Below, in pieces: positions 36,705 to 45,134 of a DNA stretch of 64,000 bases. Below the pieces are notes generated by a model, which saw nothing but the letters and a program-made list of their open reading frames with translations, did no database searches and was not told the DNA's origin. A program made the translations under genes and the position numbers. How positions within the stretch are numbered: the first letter of the stretch is position 1; each line of letters opens with the position of its first letter. The stretch is taken from assembly GCF_035621475.1 (NCBI RefSeq), contig NZ_CP141799.1, forward strand, positions 1,352,501-1,416,500. Reading direction: 5' to 3'. The DNA is from Pseudomonas paeninsulae. Its GTDB lineage: Bacteria > Pseudomonadota > Gammaproteobacteria > Pseudomonadales > Pseudomonadaceae.

Positions 36705-37088
36705 TCAACCCGGTTGTCTGGTCCTTCGATAAACGCGCATCAGCGCCTTCATAACAAATCCTGCGAGCGCGGCACAGAAAGCGAACGTAACGATCGCACC
36801 GGCAAACCCGAACTCGGGTGGTATTTCCCCGACAACGCGGCCCGCTTCGTCAAAATGCTCGGGCGGGAAGACGGCAAAATAGATCAGGCCAGCTACGCCT
36901 GTCCACATCAGAACGCTACAGGCAACCCAGTACATCCGGGCCCAGCGGTGGTTCCTAGGGGAAAACGCCTGCCATGTCGCAGCAGTGAGGCACGCCAGAA
37001 AAAAGCTCAGAACTACGCCAATAGTCAGCAGCTCGAGTGATGTCCAGGCGTTCGGATTGACTGCATCGATCATCGGTACTATTGCCAT
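36705..37088 (-). CDS. Hypothetical membrane protein (3 TM)
   Basis: 127 residues from the ATG at 37088, preceded by a GGA-type site. The frame can be extended to 37286, but that would start inside duplicated sequence. Three hydrophobic segments are visible: 'LLTIGVVLSFFLACLTAATW', 'MYWVACSVLMWTGVAGLIYFAVF' and 'FGFAGAIVTFAFCAALAGFVM', with a basic C-terminal tail. No family is recognised. It sits between the two copies of the nirD segmental duplication. Confidence 0.6.
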   Translation of the reverse strand: MAIVPMIDAVNPNAWTSLELLTIGVVLSFFLACLTAATWQAFSPRNHRWARMYWVACSVLMWTGVAGLIYFAVFPPEHFDEAGRVVGEIPPEFGFAGAIVTFAFCAALAGFVMKALMRVYRRTRQPG

Positions 37089-37264
37089 TCTGGATCCGTC
37101 CAATAAACGATGGTTTGTTGGACGCTGACCGGCTGGGACCGGGATATCGCGGGGAGCCACATAAAAGGAATCCAGTATCAGCTTCCATCTTTCAATGCCC
37201 GACCATACAGGGTTTTCATCGGACTGAATCGTCCCTACTTTCGTGGTCACATCGAATGACTGCC

Positions 37265-38142
37265 TTTGGCCGGTTTCCAGCCACACAACACCTCAAACAT
37301 CGCGAAACAGGTCATGGGCATCGAGCAGCCGGTAGGCGATCTCCGGGTGTTTCTCCAGGCCGCGGCGGATGCCGAGTTGCTCGTGCATGCGCTGTTGCAG
37401 CTTTCCCCGGTCGTTCAGGCTCTCAATGTTTTCCAGGCGCTCGAGCAGGCGTTTTTCCTCCTGGCAGGTCAGGCGCAGGATGCGCAGGCCAGCCACCCAG
37501 CGGTTCGTAGGGTGTACTCGCCGCAGGCAGTGCACCATTGGTTGCTCGGCGCGGCATAGACGCTGGCGGGTTGTCGCTGCGCTCCGAAGCCGTACCTCCG
37601 AACGGACCGCCCTACCGCCGAGCTGGAGGCGATCTCGTGATGGCGCTGGATATGTTCACGCCGTCTGCGGGCTTGTCGCGGTTGGCTTTTGTGCTGTTGT
37701 CCGGCGGTTGGATAGGTGCGCCAGCCGGCTCAAGGGGCGAGCCGACTGCAGCCTGAGGGGCTCAAGCAAGCAGGCCGATTTCCACCGCATCGCCGTTCAG
37801 GCGAACCGGCCAGACGCGCAGGCTTTGCTCGGGGTATTCCAGGCAGCTGCCGTCTGCCAGGCGAAAGTGCTGTTTGTACAGCGGCGAGGCGATCACCAGG
37901 TCGCCCTTGAGCTGGCCGACGATGCCGCGGCCGATGACGTTGGCGCCCGATTGCGGGTCGCGGTTGTCGATCGCGTAGAGCTTTTCACCCTCGGCGGTGT
38001 GCGGCAGGTGGAACAGGGCGACCTGGGCGCCGTCGTGCCAGGCGACCACGCCGGAGTTGGCGACCAGATCCTCACGGCTGCACAGCGCGCGCCACGCGGC
38101 GGGGCTTGGCGCGGCTTGGCGGAATTCGGCACGTACGACATT
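37265..38142. repeat. Segmental duplication, copy A (nirD plus shortened accessory gene)
   Basis: Partner of 35004-36001. Copy A keeps nirD intact next to nirB but has lost two pieces of the accessory gene. One is 117 bp between ggcggatg repeats, seen as 35101-35108 and 35218-35225 in copy B. The other removes the N-terminal coding region near 'ggccagcca'. Confidence 0.85.
37293..37538 (-). pseudogene. Shortened copy of the nirD-downstream gene
   Basis: An 81-residue frame that matches the full-length copy at 35030-35431 in 'LRILRLT-QEEKRLLERLENIESLND' and 'RRGLEKHPEIAYRLLDAHDLFRDV'. It lacks the N-terminal Cys-containing part and 39 internal codons. The internal deletion is in frame and maps exactly to an 8-bp direct repeat. 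It follows intact nirD on the same strand. The start codon falls in former intergenic sequence, so the product is probably not functional. Confidence 0.75.
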
Positions 38143-38154
38143 CGATTGGCGCAT
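37762..38154 (-). CDS. nirD: Nitrite reductase (NADH) small subunit
   Basis: 130 residues, the usual NirD size. NirD has a Rieske-like fold but normally lacks the cluster-binding Cys/His pairs, and the C/H pattern here is likewise missing. Landmarks are 'WRALCSREDLVANSGVVAWHDG', 'LYAIDNRDPQSGANVIGRGIVGQLKGDLVIASPLYKQHF' and 'LEYPEQSLRVWPVRLNGDAVEI'. Its ATG overlaps the nirB stop (TGATG), so translation is coupled. Together with NirB it reduces nitrite to ammonium with NADH in the cytoplasm for nitrogen assimilation. A truncated duplicate lies 2 kb downstream. Confidence 0.95.
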   Translation of the reverse strand: MRQSNVVRAEFRQAAPSPAAWRALCSREDLVANSGVVAWHDGAQVALFHLPHTAEGEKLYAIDNRDPQSGANVIGRGIVGQLKGDLVIASPLYKQHFRLADGSCLEYPEQSLRVWPVRLNGDAVEIGLLA

Positions 38155-40712
38155 CAGAGCAGCTCCTCGGTAACGGGGATCAGGTGGAGTTCAGAGGCAT
38201 GCACCGGGCGGCGCTGGCCACGTTCTTTGACGAAGTGGATGTCCGGGTCGCCGCGTTCGTCGTTGACGAAGGTGCGGAAGCGCTTGAGCTTCTCCGGATC
38301 TTTCAGGGCGTTGGCCCACTCGCATTCATAGCGGTCGATGACCAGTTGCATCTGCGCTTCCAGCTCGGCGCCGAGGCCCAGGCTGTCGTCGATGATCACC
38401 TCCTTGAGGAAGTCCAGGCCGCCGTCCAGGCTCTCGCGCCAGACCGAGGTGCGTTGCAGCCTGTCGGCGGTGCGGATGTAGAACATCAGGAAGCGGTCGA
38501 TGGTGCGGATCAGGCTGGCGTCGTCGAGGTCGGTGGCGAACAGCTCGGCATGCCGTGGGCGCATGCCGCCGTTGCCGGCCACGTAGAGGTTCCAGCCGTT
38601 CTCGGTGGCGATCACGCCGATGTCCTTGCTCTGCGCCTCGGCGCATTCGCGGGTGCAGCCGGAGACGCCGAACTTGATCTTGTGCGGCGAGCGCAGGCCC
38701 TTGTAGCGGTCTTCCAGGCGCAGGGCCATGCCGACGCTGTCCTGCACGCCGTAGCGGCACCAGGTGCTGCCGACGCAGGATTTCACCGTGCGCAGCGACT
38801 TGCCGTAGGCGTGGCCGGTCTCGAAGCCGGCTGCGATCAGCTCGCCCCAGATATCGGGCAACTGGTGCAACTGGGCGCCGAACAGATCGATGCGCTGGCC
38901 GCCGGTGATCTTGGTGTAGAGGTCGTATTTCTTCGCCACGGCGCCGAGGGCAATCAGCTTGTCCGGGGTGATCTCGCCGCCAGCGATGCGCGGCACCACC
39001 GAGTAGGTGCCGTTCTTCTGCATGTTGGCCATGAAGGTGTCGTTGGTGTCCTGCAGCGGCAGCAACGACGAGTCGGTGATCGGCTGGTTCCAGCACGAGG
39101 CGAGGATCGAGCCCACCGCCGGCTTGCAGATGTCGCAGCCGGTATGGCCGCGGCCGTGCTTGGCCAGCAGCTCCTCGAAACTGATGACGCCCTCGACCCG
39201 GACGATGGCGTAAAGCTCCTGGCGGGTGTGGCCGAAGTGCTCGCAGATGCTCTTGTCGACGGCGACGCCACGGGCGGTCAGCTCGTTGTCGAACACCAGT
39301 TTGAGCAGCGCGCTGCAACCGCCGCAGCCAGTGGCCGCCTTGGTCTGCGCCTTGAGTTCGCCGAGGTCGGTGACGCCGGCCTCGACCTTGCAGCACACCG
39401 CGCCCTTGCTGACGTTGTGGCAGGAGCAGATGGTCGCGCTGTCCGGCAAGGCGTCGGGCCCCAGGGTCGGCGCACCCTCGGACTGCGGCAGGATCAGGCC
39501 GGACGGATCTTTCGGCAGGGCGATGCCGTTCTGCGCGTATTGCAGCAGGGTGTCGTAGTAGCTGTTGTCGCCGACCAGCACCGCGCCGAGCACCTGCTTG
39601 CCATCGGCGGAAACCACCAGACGCCGGTAGCTGGCGCTGGCCTCGTCGATAAAGCGGTAGCTCTTGGCGCCGGGCGTGGCGGCGTGGGCATCGCCGATCG
39701 AGCCGACGTCGACGCCGAGCAGCTTGAGCTTGGTCGACATGTCGGCGCCGGTGAAGGGCTGGTAGTCGCCGCCCGCCAACTGGCTGGCCACGTTGCGCGC
39801 CATGCTGTAGCCCGGCGCGACCAGGCCGAAGATGCTGCCGTTCCAGGAGGCGCATTCGCCGATGGCGAAGATGTCCGGGTCGTTGCTGCGGCACTCGTTG
39901 TCGACCACCAGGCCGCCGCGCGCTGCGATCTCCAGCCCGGCGCTACGGCCGAGGGCGTCTTGCGGGCGGATGCCGGCGGAGAACACGATCAGGTCGGCTT
40001 CGAGGAATTCACCGTCATTGAAGTTCATCCGGTAGGCGTATTCCTCGCCGGGGACGATCTCCTGGGTGGCGCGCGACAGGTGCACGCCGACGCCAAGGGC
40101 CTCGATGCGCGCCTTGAGCGCGGCGCCGCCTTCGGCGTCCAATTGCACCGGCATCAGGCGTGGCGCGAATTCGACTACGTGGGCTTCCAGACCCAGGGAT
40201 TTCAGGGCGTTGGCCGCTTCCAGGCCGAGCAGGCCGCCGCCGACCACCACGCCACGGCGGGCATTGGTGGCTGCCGCGCGGATCGCGTCGAGGTCGTCCA
40301 GCGTCCGATAGACCAGGCGCGAGTTGCCTTCGGCGCCGGGAATCGGCGGCACGAAGGGGTAGGAACCGGTGGCCAGCACCACGCGGTCGTAGGCCTGGCG
40401 TCCGGTACTGGTCAGCACTTGCTTGCGCTCGCGGTCGATTGCCAGCACCGGCACGCCGAGGTGCAATTGCACGCCGTGCTGGGCATACAGATTGGGCTCG
40501 CCGAGGGCCAGGGACTCGGCATCGCGACCGCCGAAATACTCGGAAAGGTGCACACGGTCGTAGGCGCGCTGGCGCTCTTCACCGAACACATGCACGTCAT
40601 ACCGGGCGAGGGCGCCCTGTTCGATCAGTTGCTCGACGCAATGATGACCGACCATGCCGTTGCCGATGACGATCAAGGTTTCGCGCTTGATCGGAGTGAC
40701 GAGAGAGTTCAT
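38154..40712 (-). CDS. nirB: Nitrite reductase (NADH) large subunit
   Basis: An 852-residue multidomain enzyme. The N-terminus (about 1-330) is an FAD/NAD(P)-binding oxidoreductase ('LIVIGNGMVGHHCVEQL', 'GVVVGGGLLGLEAANAL'). A BFD-like [2Fe-2S] region follows around 425-465 ('TICSCHNVSKGAVCC', 'GCGGCSALLK'), then the sulfite/nitrite reductase half with siroheme/[4Fe-4S] ligands 'CVGSTWC' (about 645) and 'CTREC' (about 685). It reduces nitrite to ammonium with six electrons from NADH. GAGGA precedes the ATG. The upstream leader carries regulatory hairpins and a terminator, and a sigma-54 promoter lies about 230 bp upstream. Confidence 0.97.
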   Translation of the reverse strand: MNSLVTPIKRETLIVIGNGMVGHHCVEQLIEQGALARYDVHVFGEERQRAYDRVHLSEYFGGRDAESLALGEPNLYAQHGVQLHLGVPVLAIDRERKQVLTSTGRQAYDRVVLATGSYPFVPPIPGAEGNSRLVYRTLDDLDAIRAAATNARRGVVVGGGLLGLEAANALKSLGLEAHVVEFAPRLMPVQLDAEGGAALKARIEALGVGVHLSRATQEIVPGEEYAYRMNFNDGEFLEADLIVFSAGIRPQDALGRSAGLEIAARGGLVVDNECRSNDPDIFAIGECASWNGSIFGLVAPGYSMARNVASQLAGGDYQPFTGADMSTKLKLLGVDVGSIGDAHAATPGAKSYRFIDEASASYRRLVVSADGKQVLGAVLVGDNSYYDTLLQYAQNGIALPKDPSGLILPQSEGAPTLGPDALPDSATICSCHNVSKGAVCCKVEAGVTDLGELKAQTKAATGCGGCSALLKLVFDNELTARGVAVDKSICEHFGHTRQELYAIVRVEGVISFEELLAKHGRGHTGCDICKPAVGSILASCWNQPITDSSLLPLQDTNDTFMANMQKNGTYSVVPRIAGGEITPDKLIALGAVAKKYDLYTKITGGQRIDLFGAQLHQLPDIWGELIAAGFETGHAYGKSLRTVKSCVGSTWCRYGVQDSVGMALRLEDRYKGLRSPHKIKFGVSGCTRECAEAQSKDIGVIATENGWNLYVAGNGGMRPRHAELFATDLDDASLIRTIDRFLMFYIRTADRLQRTSVWRESLDGGLDFLKEVIIDDSLGLGAELEAQMQLVIDRYECEWANALKDPEKLKRFRTFVNDERGDPDIHFVKERGQRRPVHASELHLIPVTEELL

Positions 40713-40754
40713 AGCCGTTCCTCAGTCAGAGCCGTTGCCAGGGGCACGGCCAGC

Positions 40755-40793
40755 AAAAAAAAACGCCTGGAGCTGTCTGCCAGCTCCAGGCGT
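40755..40793 (-). terminator. Leader terminator (attenuator) upstream of nirB
   Basis: A perfect 13-bp stem (acgcctggagctg / cagctccaggcgt) with a 5-nt loop, followed on the minus strand by nine T. It lies between the nirB promoter and the nirB start, so it must be bypassed for expression. This is typical of an attenuator rather than a gene-end terminator. Confidence 0.9.
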
Positions 40794-40832
40794 CTTTGCC
40801 TGGTATTCATGGGGTGTGTGGGGTGAAGTGCC

Positions 40833-40895
40833 CGGACCGCGCTGTCCGTTTCACCCATCCTGTGCCTGTGTAGGCCGATGGTCGGCGGTGACCAT
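40833..40895 (-). promoter_or_regulatory. Putative NasT/ANTAR-responsive tandem hairpin in the nirB leader
   Basis: Two hairpins with six-base loops on the minus strand. The first is atggtc-ACCGCC-gaccat (40895-40878) and the second cggac-AGCGCG-gtccg (40848-40833). Both loops have A at position 1 and G at position 4, the signature of RNA sites bound by ANTAR-domain antiterminators such as NasR, NasT and EutV. The second is enclosed by a gggtgaa/ttcaccc stem. The terminator follows 40 nt later. Confidence 0.75.
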
Positions 40896-40940
40896 GTGGG
40901 ATGTCCTGCCGGAGGTTTTGGCAGGGGTTGCTAGAGCATT

Positions 40941-40956
40941 AGCAGGTTTCGTGCCG
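40941..40956 (-). promoter_or_regulatory. Sigma-54 promoter of nirBD
   Basis: On the minus strand the sequence is CGGCACGAAACCTGCT. The GG and GC dinucleotides have the -24/-12 spacing of RpoN promoters (TGGCACG-N4-TTGCA), with one mismatch near each box. The predicted start near 40930 would place both leader hairpins and the terminator in the transcript. It implies NtrC control. Confidence 0.7.
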
Positions 40957-41674
40957 ACATCCGGCCTGGGTCGTAGAAGCCGGCAACGCGTAACTGGCGG
41001 ATTGGCAAAGCAGAGACAGCGCGGGCCTTGGCGGGCGATGGCGAGGTGATCCCGCTGGCGTCCTTCAGCTTCCTCGTGGTCATCGCCCAGGCGCAGGGCG
41101 GTGAACCATAAGAGTGCGAGCGGGCGGGTAGATCCCTTTTTTGGGGCGTTTCAGGCGGGCGGTCTGGCGGTTCGGTCGCGCATGGCCGGGTCTGACCGGG
41201 TCTGACCGGGCCTCGCACGATGCTCCAGGCGGCTGCACAGGCTGCATTTACCGGGGGGATGACCCCTTACCAAATAGGCGATCATGGTGTATTTGCAATT
41301 ACTGGAGGTCGCTTGTTGGTCGGATCGATCTCGGTGCACGTTTTTACACAGGCTGGACCCGGACCAGCCGGTCGCGATAGGCAACAATCGGCCAGAAGCA
41401 GACTTCAGCAACGATCAATGTCGTGGTCTGTTCCTTATTGTCCAAGTGTGTGAGCTGGCACGCACCACGTTGGAAACCGATCCACTGAAGGCTGTGGCCG
41501 GCGGCATATACCGACGACTCGATCTCACTGGGCTAGGACGATGCACCTGGCAGCCGAGGTCGGCTGCCAGGTGCATGAGATGTATGGCACCAGCAAGATC
41601 GAGGGCGTCGACGAGGTTTTCGAGTCCGGCGCCTCGGTTGTCTTCACTCCAGGCCGAAAACCGCATACACCCTA
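40957..41674. other. Long non-coding stretch between nirB promoter and a diguanylate cyclase gene
   Basis: About 720 bp. It contains a short tandem repeat ('gggtctgacc' twice at about 41188-41208) and a strong palindrome at 41541-41576. Weak open frames exist on both strands around 41415-41678, but none has a ribosome site or a recognisable product. NtrC sites for nirB would be expected here; I found no convincing TGCACC-N5-GGTGCA pair. Confidence 0.5.
41541..41576. repeat. Near-perfect 36-bp palindrome
   Basis: Arms atgcacctggcagccga and tcggctgccaggtgcat are exact inverses over 17 bp around a central GG. No T run follows on either strand. It begins about 100 bp beyond the diguanylate cyclase stop. 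It may be a protein-binding site, a cruciform or a replication/repair-prone palindrome. Confidence 0.85.
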
Positions 41675-42727
41675 CTAGGGCTGCGCCACTTCTACTCTGT
41701 TACGTCCAGCTGACTTGCCCTCGTAGAGCGCGTGATCGGCCCGCGCAATAGCGTTGCTGAGTAACTCTTCAGTACGGTACTGCGCGATGCCGATGGACAG
41801 AGTCACGCTGATTTTATTGCAGCCACTGTCAATGACCAACGCCTGGATCGCCTTGCGTATGCGCTCTGCGCTTGCAGCAGCCTGATCAAGATCGGTTTCC
41901 GGCAATACCGCAAGAAATTCTTCGCCGCCCCAGCGGCCGATAAAATCCTGTTCACGCATTGTTCTTTTGAGTGAGTTGCTCACAGCATCGAGCACCCGGT
42001 CACCAATATCGTGTCCGTACTGATCATTGATCTGTTTGAAGTGATCTATATCCATCAACATTAAGATGAGGTTACTGGGAAGCCTATGGTGTCGCGCCAG
42101 CTCTTTCTCGGTCAGCGCAATCATGTGCCGGCGATTGAACAGGCCGGTCAACGAGTCTGTCGTTGCCATCCGCTCCAGACTATTGTGCGCGCGGGTTACC
42201 GTGATCACATAGAACAGCGCAAGATAGCTGAACATGCTGAACACCACAGTCAAGTTGAAAACATGCACACCCAACAGGGCATTTGAGGAAATGGGTTGCA
42301 GAGGTTCGATGTACCACATGAGTACATCCAGCCCAACATAGTAGGCCCACAGGCACGCGGCGAGGATCCAGGCGTTGCGGGCGCGCATGGTAACGAACAG
42401 GGCCGGAATGAACATTAGCAAAAAGTAGTGAAAGCCACTTTCCCAGCCAACCAATATTGTGCCAAGCCCTGCATGCACAAGCACTTCTGTGCGGATCAGC
42501 AGGATCGCGATCCGATTACGTCGCTGTTTGAGTGCGCGATAGGCGCAGACATACATGGCCACGCTGATCACGTTAACCCAGGCCAGAATGGGTGAGCCAA
42601 GAATGAGAAAAATAAAGAAAAAGGCGACATCCACGCCGCCAGCCAACTGGCAGCAACGCATGGAAAGCTGCCAAAATTCGGGGCGCGCGTCGCGCTTTTG
42701 CGTTTTTTCTGAGTGCCGTCCTAGCAT
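41675..42727 (-). CDS. Membrane diguanylate cyclase (GGDEF)
   Basis: 350 residues. Six or so hydrophobic segments fill residues 25-180 (a 6-7-TM sensor of the MASE/7TM type), followed by a C-terminal GGDEF domain (about 185-345). The signature is GGEEF ('IGRWGGEEFLAVLP'), which is active in known cyclases. An RxxD inhibitory site (REQD) lies five residues before it, so product feedback is expected. It would make cyclic di-GMP from two GTP at the inner membrane. It has no genetic partner here. The signal sensed by the membrane part is unknown. Confidence 0.92.
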   Translation of the reverse strand: MLGRHSEKTQKRDARPEFWQLSMRCCQLAGGVDVAFFFIFLILGSPILAWVNVISVAMYVCAYRALKQRRNRIAILLIRTEVLVHAGLGTILVGWESGFHYFLLMFIPALFVTMRARNAWILAACLWAYYVGLDVLMWYIEPLQPISSNALLGVHVFNLTVVFSMFSYLALFYVITVTRAHNSLERMATTDSLTGLFNRRHMIALTEKELARHHRLPSNLILMLMDIDHFKQINDQYGHDIGDRVLDAVSNSLKRTMREQDFIGRWGGEEFLAVLPETDLDQAAASAERIRKAIQALVIDSGCNKISVTLSIGIAQYRTEELLSNAIARADHALYEGKSAGRNRVEVAQP

Positions 42728-42932
42728 CGAACCTGTTACCTCAAGTTCCGGTTATGAGCCCCGGGTTTTTATTTAGGTTACTGCCCGATAACCAGCAGCT
42801 AAGGTGAATCTGAAGTGTAGTTTGAGTCGTCCCGGGATTTCTAGGTAATACCGAGCGTGAGCTATGTGTCGGCAGCAGTCATTCATGACGGGTCATCTAG
42901 ACGCGGCTACGCTCCTCAACCCATCCACGGAT

Positions 42933-44738
42933 TTAGGCTTGCGGCGGAGCCTCGCTGGAGTCGGCGTCGAACAGGGTCTCCAGTTCCGTGCGCGCCTCGC
43001 GGGCGGTTTGCAGCACTGCGGCCTTGTCGTTGTAGACCCGGTGCTGGGCCTCCAGCACTTCCTCGTCGTGGCGTTGGAAGCGCTTGATCCGCTGGTTCGC
43101 CTGCGCCTCGTCGAGGCCCAGGCCGAGCAGCACCTGGCGACTCATCTCCAGGCTCGAATGGAAGGTCTCGCGGATCGGCAGGGCGCCGGCATCCAGCAGG
43201 TGATGCACGTGCTGGCGGTTGCGCGCGCGGGCGATGACCTTCAGGTGCGGGTAGAGGCGGCGCACCAGTTCGGTGGTCTTCAGGCTGATCTCCGGGTCGT
43301 CGGTGGCGACGATGAAATATTCCGCCTGCTCGGTCTTGGCCGCGTGGAGAATCTCCGGGCGCAGCGGGTCGCCGTAGAAGATCGGCATACGGCCCAGGCT
43401 GCGCGACAGCTCAATGGTGTCGACCTCGGTGTCCAGGGCGATAAAGGGCACCCGCTGCGCGCGCAGCACCCGTGCGACCATCTGGCCCATGCGGCCCATG
43501 CCGGCGATCACCACGCGCGGCGCATCGCTGTCGATCTCGCGGTACTCCGCCGGCACTTCGCGCGGCTGCTCCTTGACCTTGCACAGGCGCGCCACCAGCA
43601 GCACCAATAGCGGCGTGACGGCCATCGACAGGGTGATGACCAGCACCAGCAGGCTATGCAGGCGCGGCTCGAACAGGCCCTGCTCGCGGGCCATCTGGAA
43701 CACCACAAAGGCGAACTCGCCGCCGGCTGCCAGGACCACGCCCAGGCGTAGCGCACTGTGCGCGCCGAGCCCGCCGGGCAGGCGGCCGAGCAGCACCAGC
43801 AGCGGCAGCTTGAGCAAAATCAGCAGGGCGGTGAGCCCGAGCACCAGCACCGGCTGGGCGAACAGCAGGCGGATGTCCGCAGTCATGCCGACGCTGATGA
43901 AGAACAAGCCGAGCAGCAGGCCCTTGAACGGCTCGATCTGCGATTCCAGCTCGTGGCGGTATTCCGAGTCGGCCAGCAGCAGGCCGGCGAGGAAGGCGCC
44001 GAGGGCCATGGAGATGCCCGCCAGCTCCATCAGCCAGGCGGTGCCGATTACCACCAGCAGCGCGGTGGCGGTGGACACCTCGCGCAGGCCGGTCTTGGCG
44101 ACGATGCGAAACACCGGGCGCAGCAGGTAGCGCCCGCCGATGACCACCAGGCCGATGCTGCCCAGTACCTTGAACAACTGGCCGAGGTCGCTGCCGGCGT
44201 CGGGCGCCGTCCCAGTGCTACTGAGCAACGGCACCAGGGCGATCAGCGGGATGGCGGCGATGTCCTGGAACAGCAAAATGGCGAAGGCAAGGCGACCGTG
44301 GGGACTGGTCAGCTCCTTGCGTTCGGCGAGCAGTTGCAGGCCGAAGGCAGTCGACGACAGCGCCAGGCCGAGGCCGAGCACCAGTGCGGTCTTCAGCGGC
44401 TGGGCGAAGCCGAACATGGCCACCGCGCCGATCACCAGGCCGGTCAGCAGCACCTGGGCCATGCCGACGCCGAATACCGACTTGCGCATCACCCACAGGC
44501 GCCGGGGCGACAATTCCAGGCCGATGATGAACAACAGCAGCACTACCCCCAGCTCGGAGATATGGCTGACGCTTTGCGGGTCGTCCACCAGGCGCAGGGC
44601 CGCCGGGCCGATCAGCACCCCGGCCAGCAGGTAGCCGAGTACCGCGCCCAGTTGCAGGCGTTTGGCCAGGGGCACGATCAATACTGCGGCGAGGAGGAAT
44701 ACCACGGCGGTCTGTAGCAGGCTGCCTGGTTCGGCCAT
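42933..44738 (-). CDS. Kef-type monovalent cation:proton antiporter (CPA2 + TrkA-N)
   Basis: 601 residues, the size of E. coli KefB. The ATG at 44738 has AAGGAGT upstream; a start at 44813 has none. The N-terminal about 380 residues form a 12-13-TM CPA2 exchanger ('AVLGYLLAGVLIGPAALRLVDD', 'LALSSTAFGLQLLAERKE', 'FQDIAAIPLIALVPLL'). The C-terminal half is a TrkA-N/RCK domain with 'VIAGMGRMGQMVARVL' (about residue 410). Such proteins exchange K+ for H+. In KefB/KefC the RCK domain senses glutathione adducts to protect against electrophiles. No KefG/KefF-like ancillary gene is adjacent, so I do not assign kefB or kefC. Confidence 0.9.
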   Translation of the reverse strand: MAEPGSLLQTAVVFLLAAVLIVPLAKRLQLGAVLGYLLAGVLIGPAALRLVDDPQSVSHISELGVVLLLFIIGLELSPRRLWVMRKSVFGVGMAQVLLTGLVIGAVAMFGFAQPLKTALVLGLGLALSSTAFGLQLLAERKELTSPHGRLAFAILLFQDIAAIPLIALVPLLSSTGTAPDAGSDLGQLFKVLGSIGLVVIGGRYLLRPVFRIVAKTGLREVSTATALLVVIGTAWLMELAGISMALGAFLAGLLLADSEYRHELESQIEPFKGLLLGLFFISVGMTADIRLLFAQPVLVLGLTALLILLKLPLLVLLGRLPGGLGAHSALRLGVVLAAGGEFAFVVFQMAREQGLFEPRLHSLLVLVITLSMAVTPLLVLLVARLCKVKEQPREVPAEYREIDSDAPRVVIAGMGRMGQMVARVLRAQRVPFIALDTEVDTIELSRSLGRMPIFYGDPLRPEILHAAKTEQAEYFIVATDDPEISLKTTELVRRLYPHLKVIARARNRQHVHHLLDAGALPIRETFHSSLEMSRQVLLGLGLDEAQANQRIKRFQRHDEEVLEAQHRVYNDKAAVLQTAREARTELETLFDADSSEAPPQA

Positions 44739-44851
44739 GGTGACTCCTTGACTGGCGATGGGCTGGGCGGCGTAGGGTAGCGTTTGCAGCATAGGGTTGG
44801 CGCCCCCAGGCATGGCCGGGGGCGCGGGTTATTCAATGGCTATGCCTGATT

Positions 44852-45049
44852 ACGTGTTGCACGCAGCTTTTCTAGGGTCGGTTAGGCGCATGACCACGGG
44901 CTCTCTGCTGATGCGTAGTCAGTTGCGCCGTAACCCACCAGATGGGGCTGGCCGATCACCGCTTGGTGGGTTACGCGGCGCACAACTTCCGCCGTTACTT
45001 TGCCAACCCGCCTCTGCGCCACTAACTCGCCCTACGAATCATCGCCCCC
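44852..45049. repeat. Dispersed palindromic element, copy 2 (about 198 bp)
   Basis: The same core as 5027-5238 ('ttaggcgcatgac', 'gtagtc.gttgcgccgtaacccacc', 'cgcttggtgggttacgcggcgc'), but its outer 20-bp ends are exchanged and inverted relative to copy 1. It fills most of the gap between the Kef-type and pirin genes. The rest of 44739-45134 holds no gene. Confidence 0.8.
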
Positions 45050-45134
45050 GCCCAGCACCTTGCCGGCCTGCACGTTTCATGGGACATAGCCTATTGAATG
45101 GCGGGTCGGCGCCCGCACCGGCCGCCGCGTCGGT

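Noticed and set aside
38106..40826. Very long open frame (about 900 codons) on the plus strand opposite nirB
   Set aside because: It mirrors nirB codon by codon in a GC-rich genome. The translation is Ala/Val/Gly/Gln-rich with no domain, and nirB itself is unmistakable.
40931..41218. Minus-strand open frame ending 'RVAGFYDPGRMSARNLLML' upstream of nirB
   Set aside because: Its end coincides with the sigma-54 promoter sequence, and no protein family is recognisable, so coding is unlikely.
41415..41751. Open frames on both strands around the 36-bp palindrome, including one starting 'MHLAAEVGCQVHEMYG' at 41541
   Set aside because: Both readings start in or run through the palindrome, have no ribosome site and match no family. 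A decayed gene cannot be excluded, but I cannot support one.
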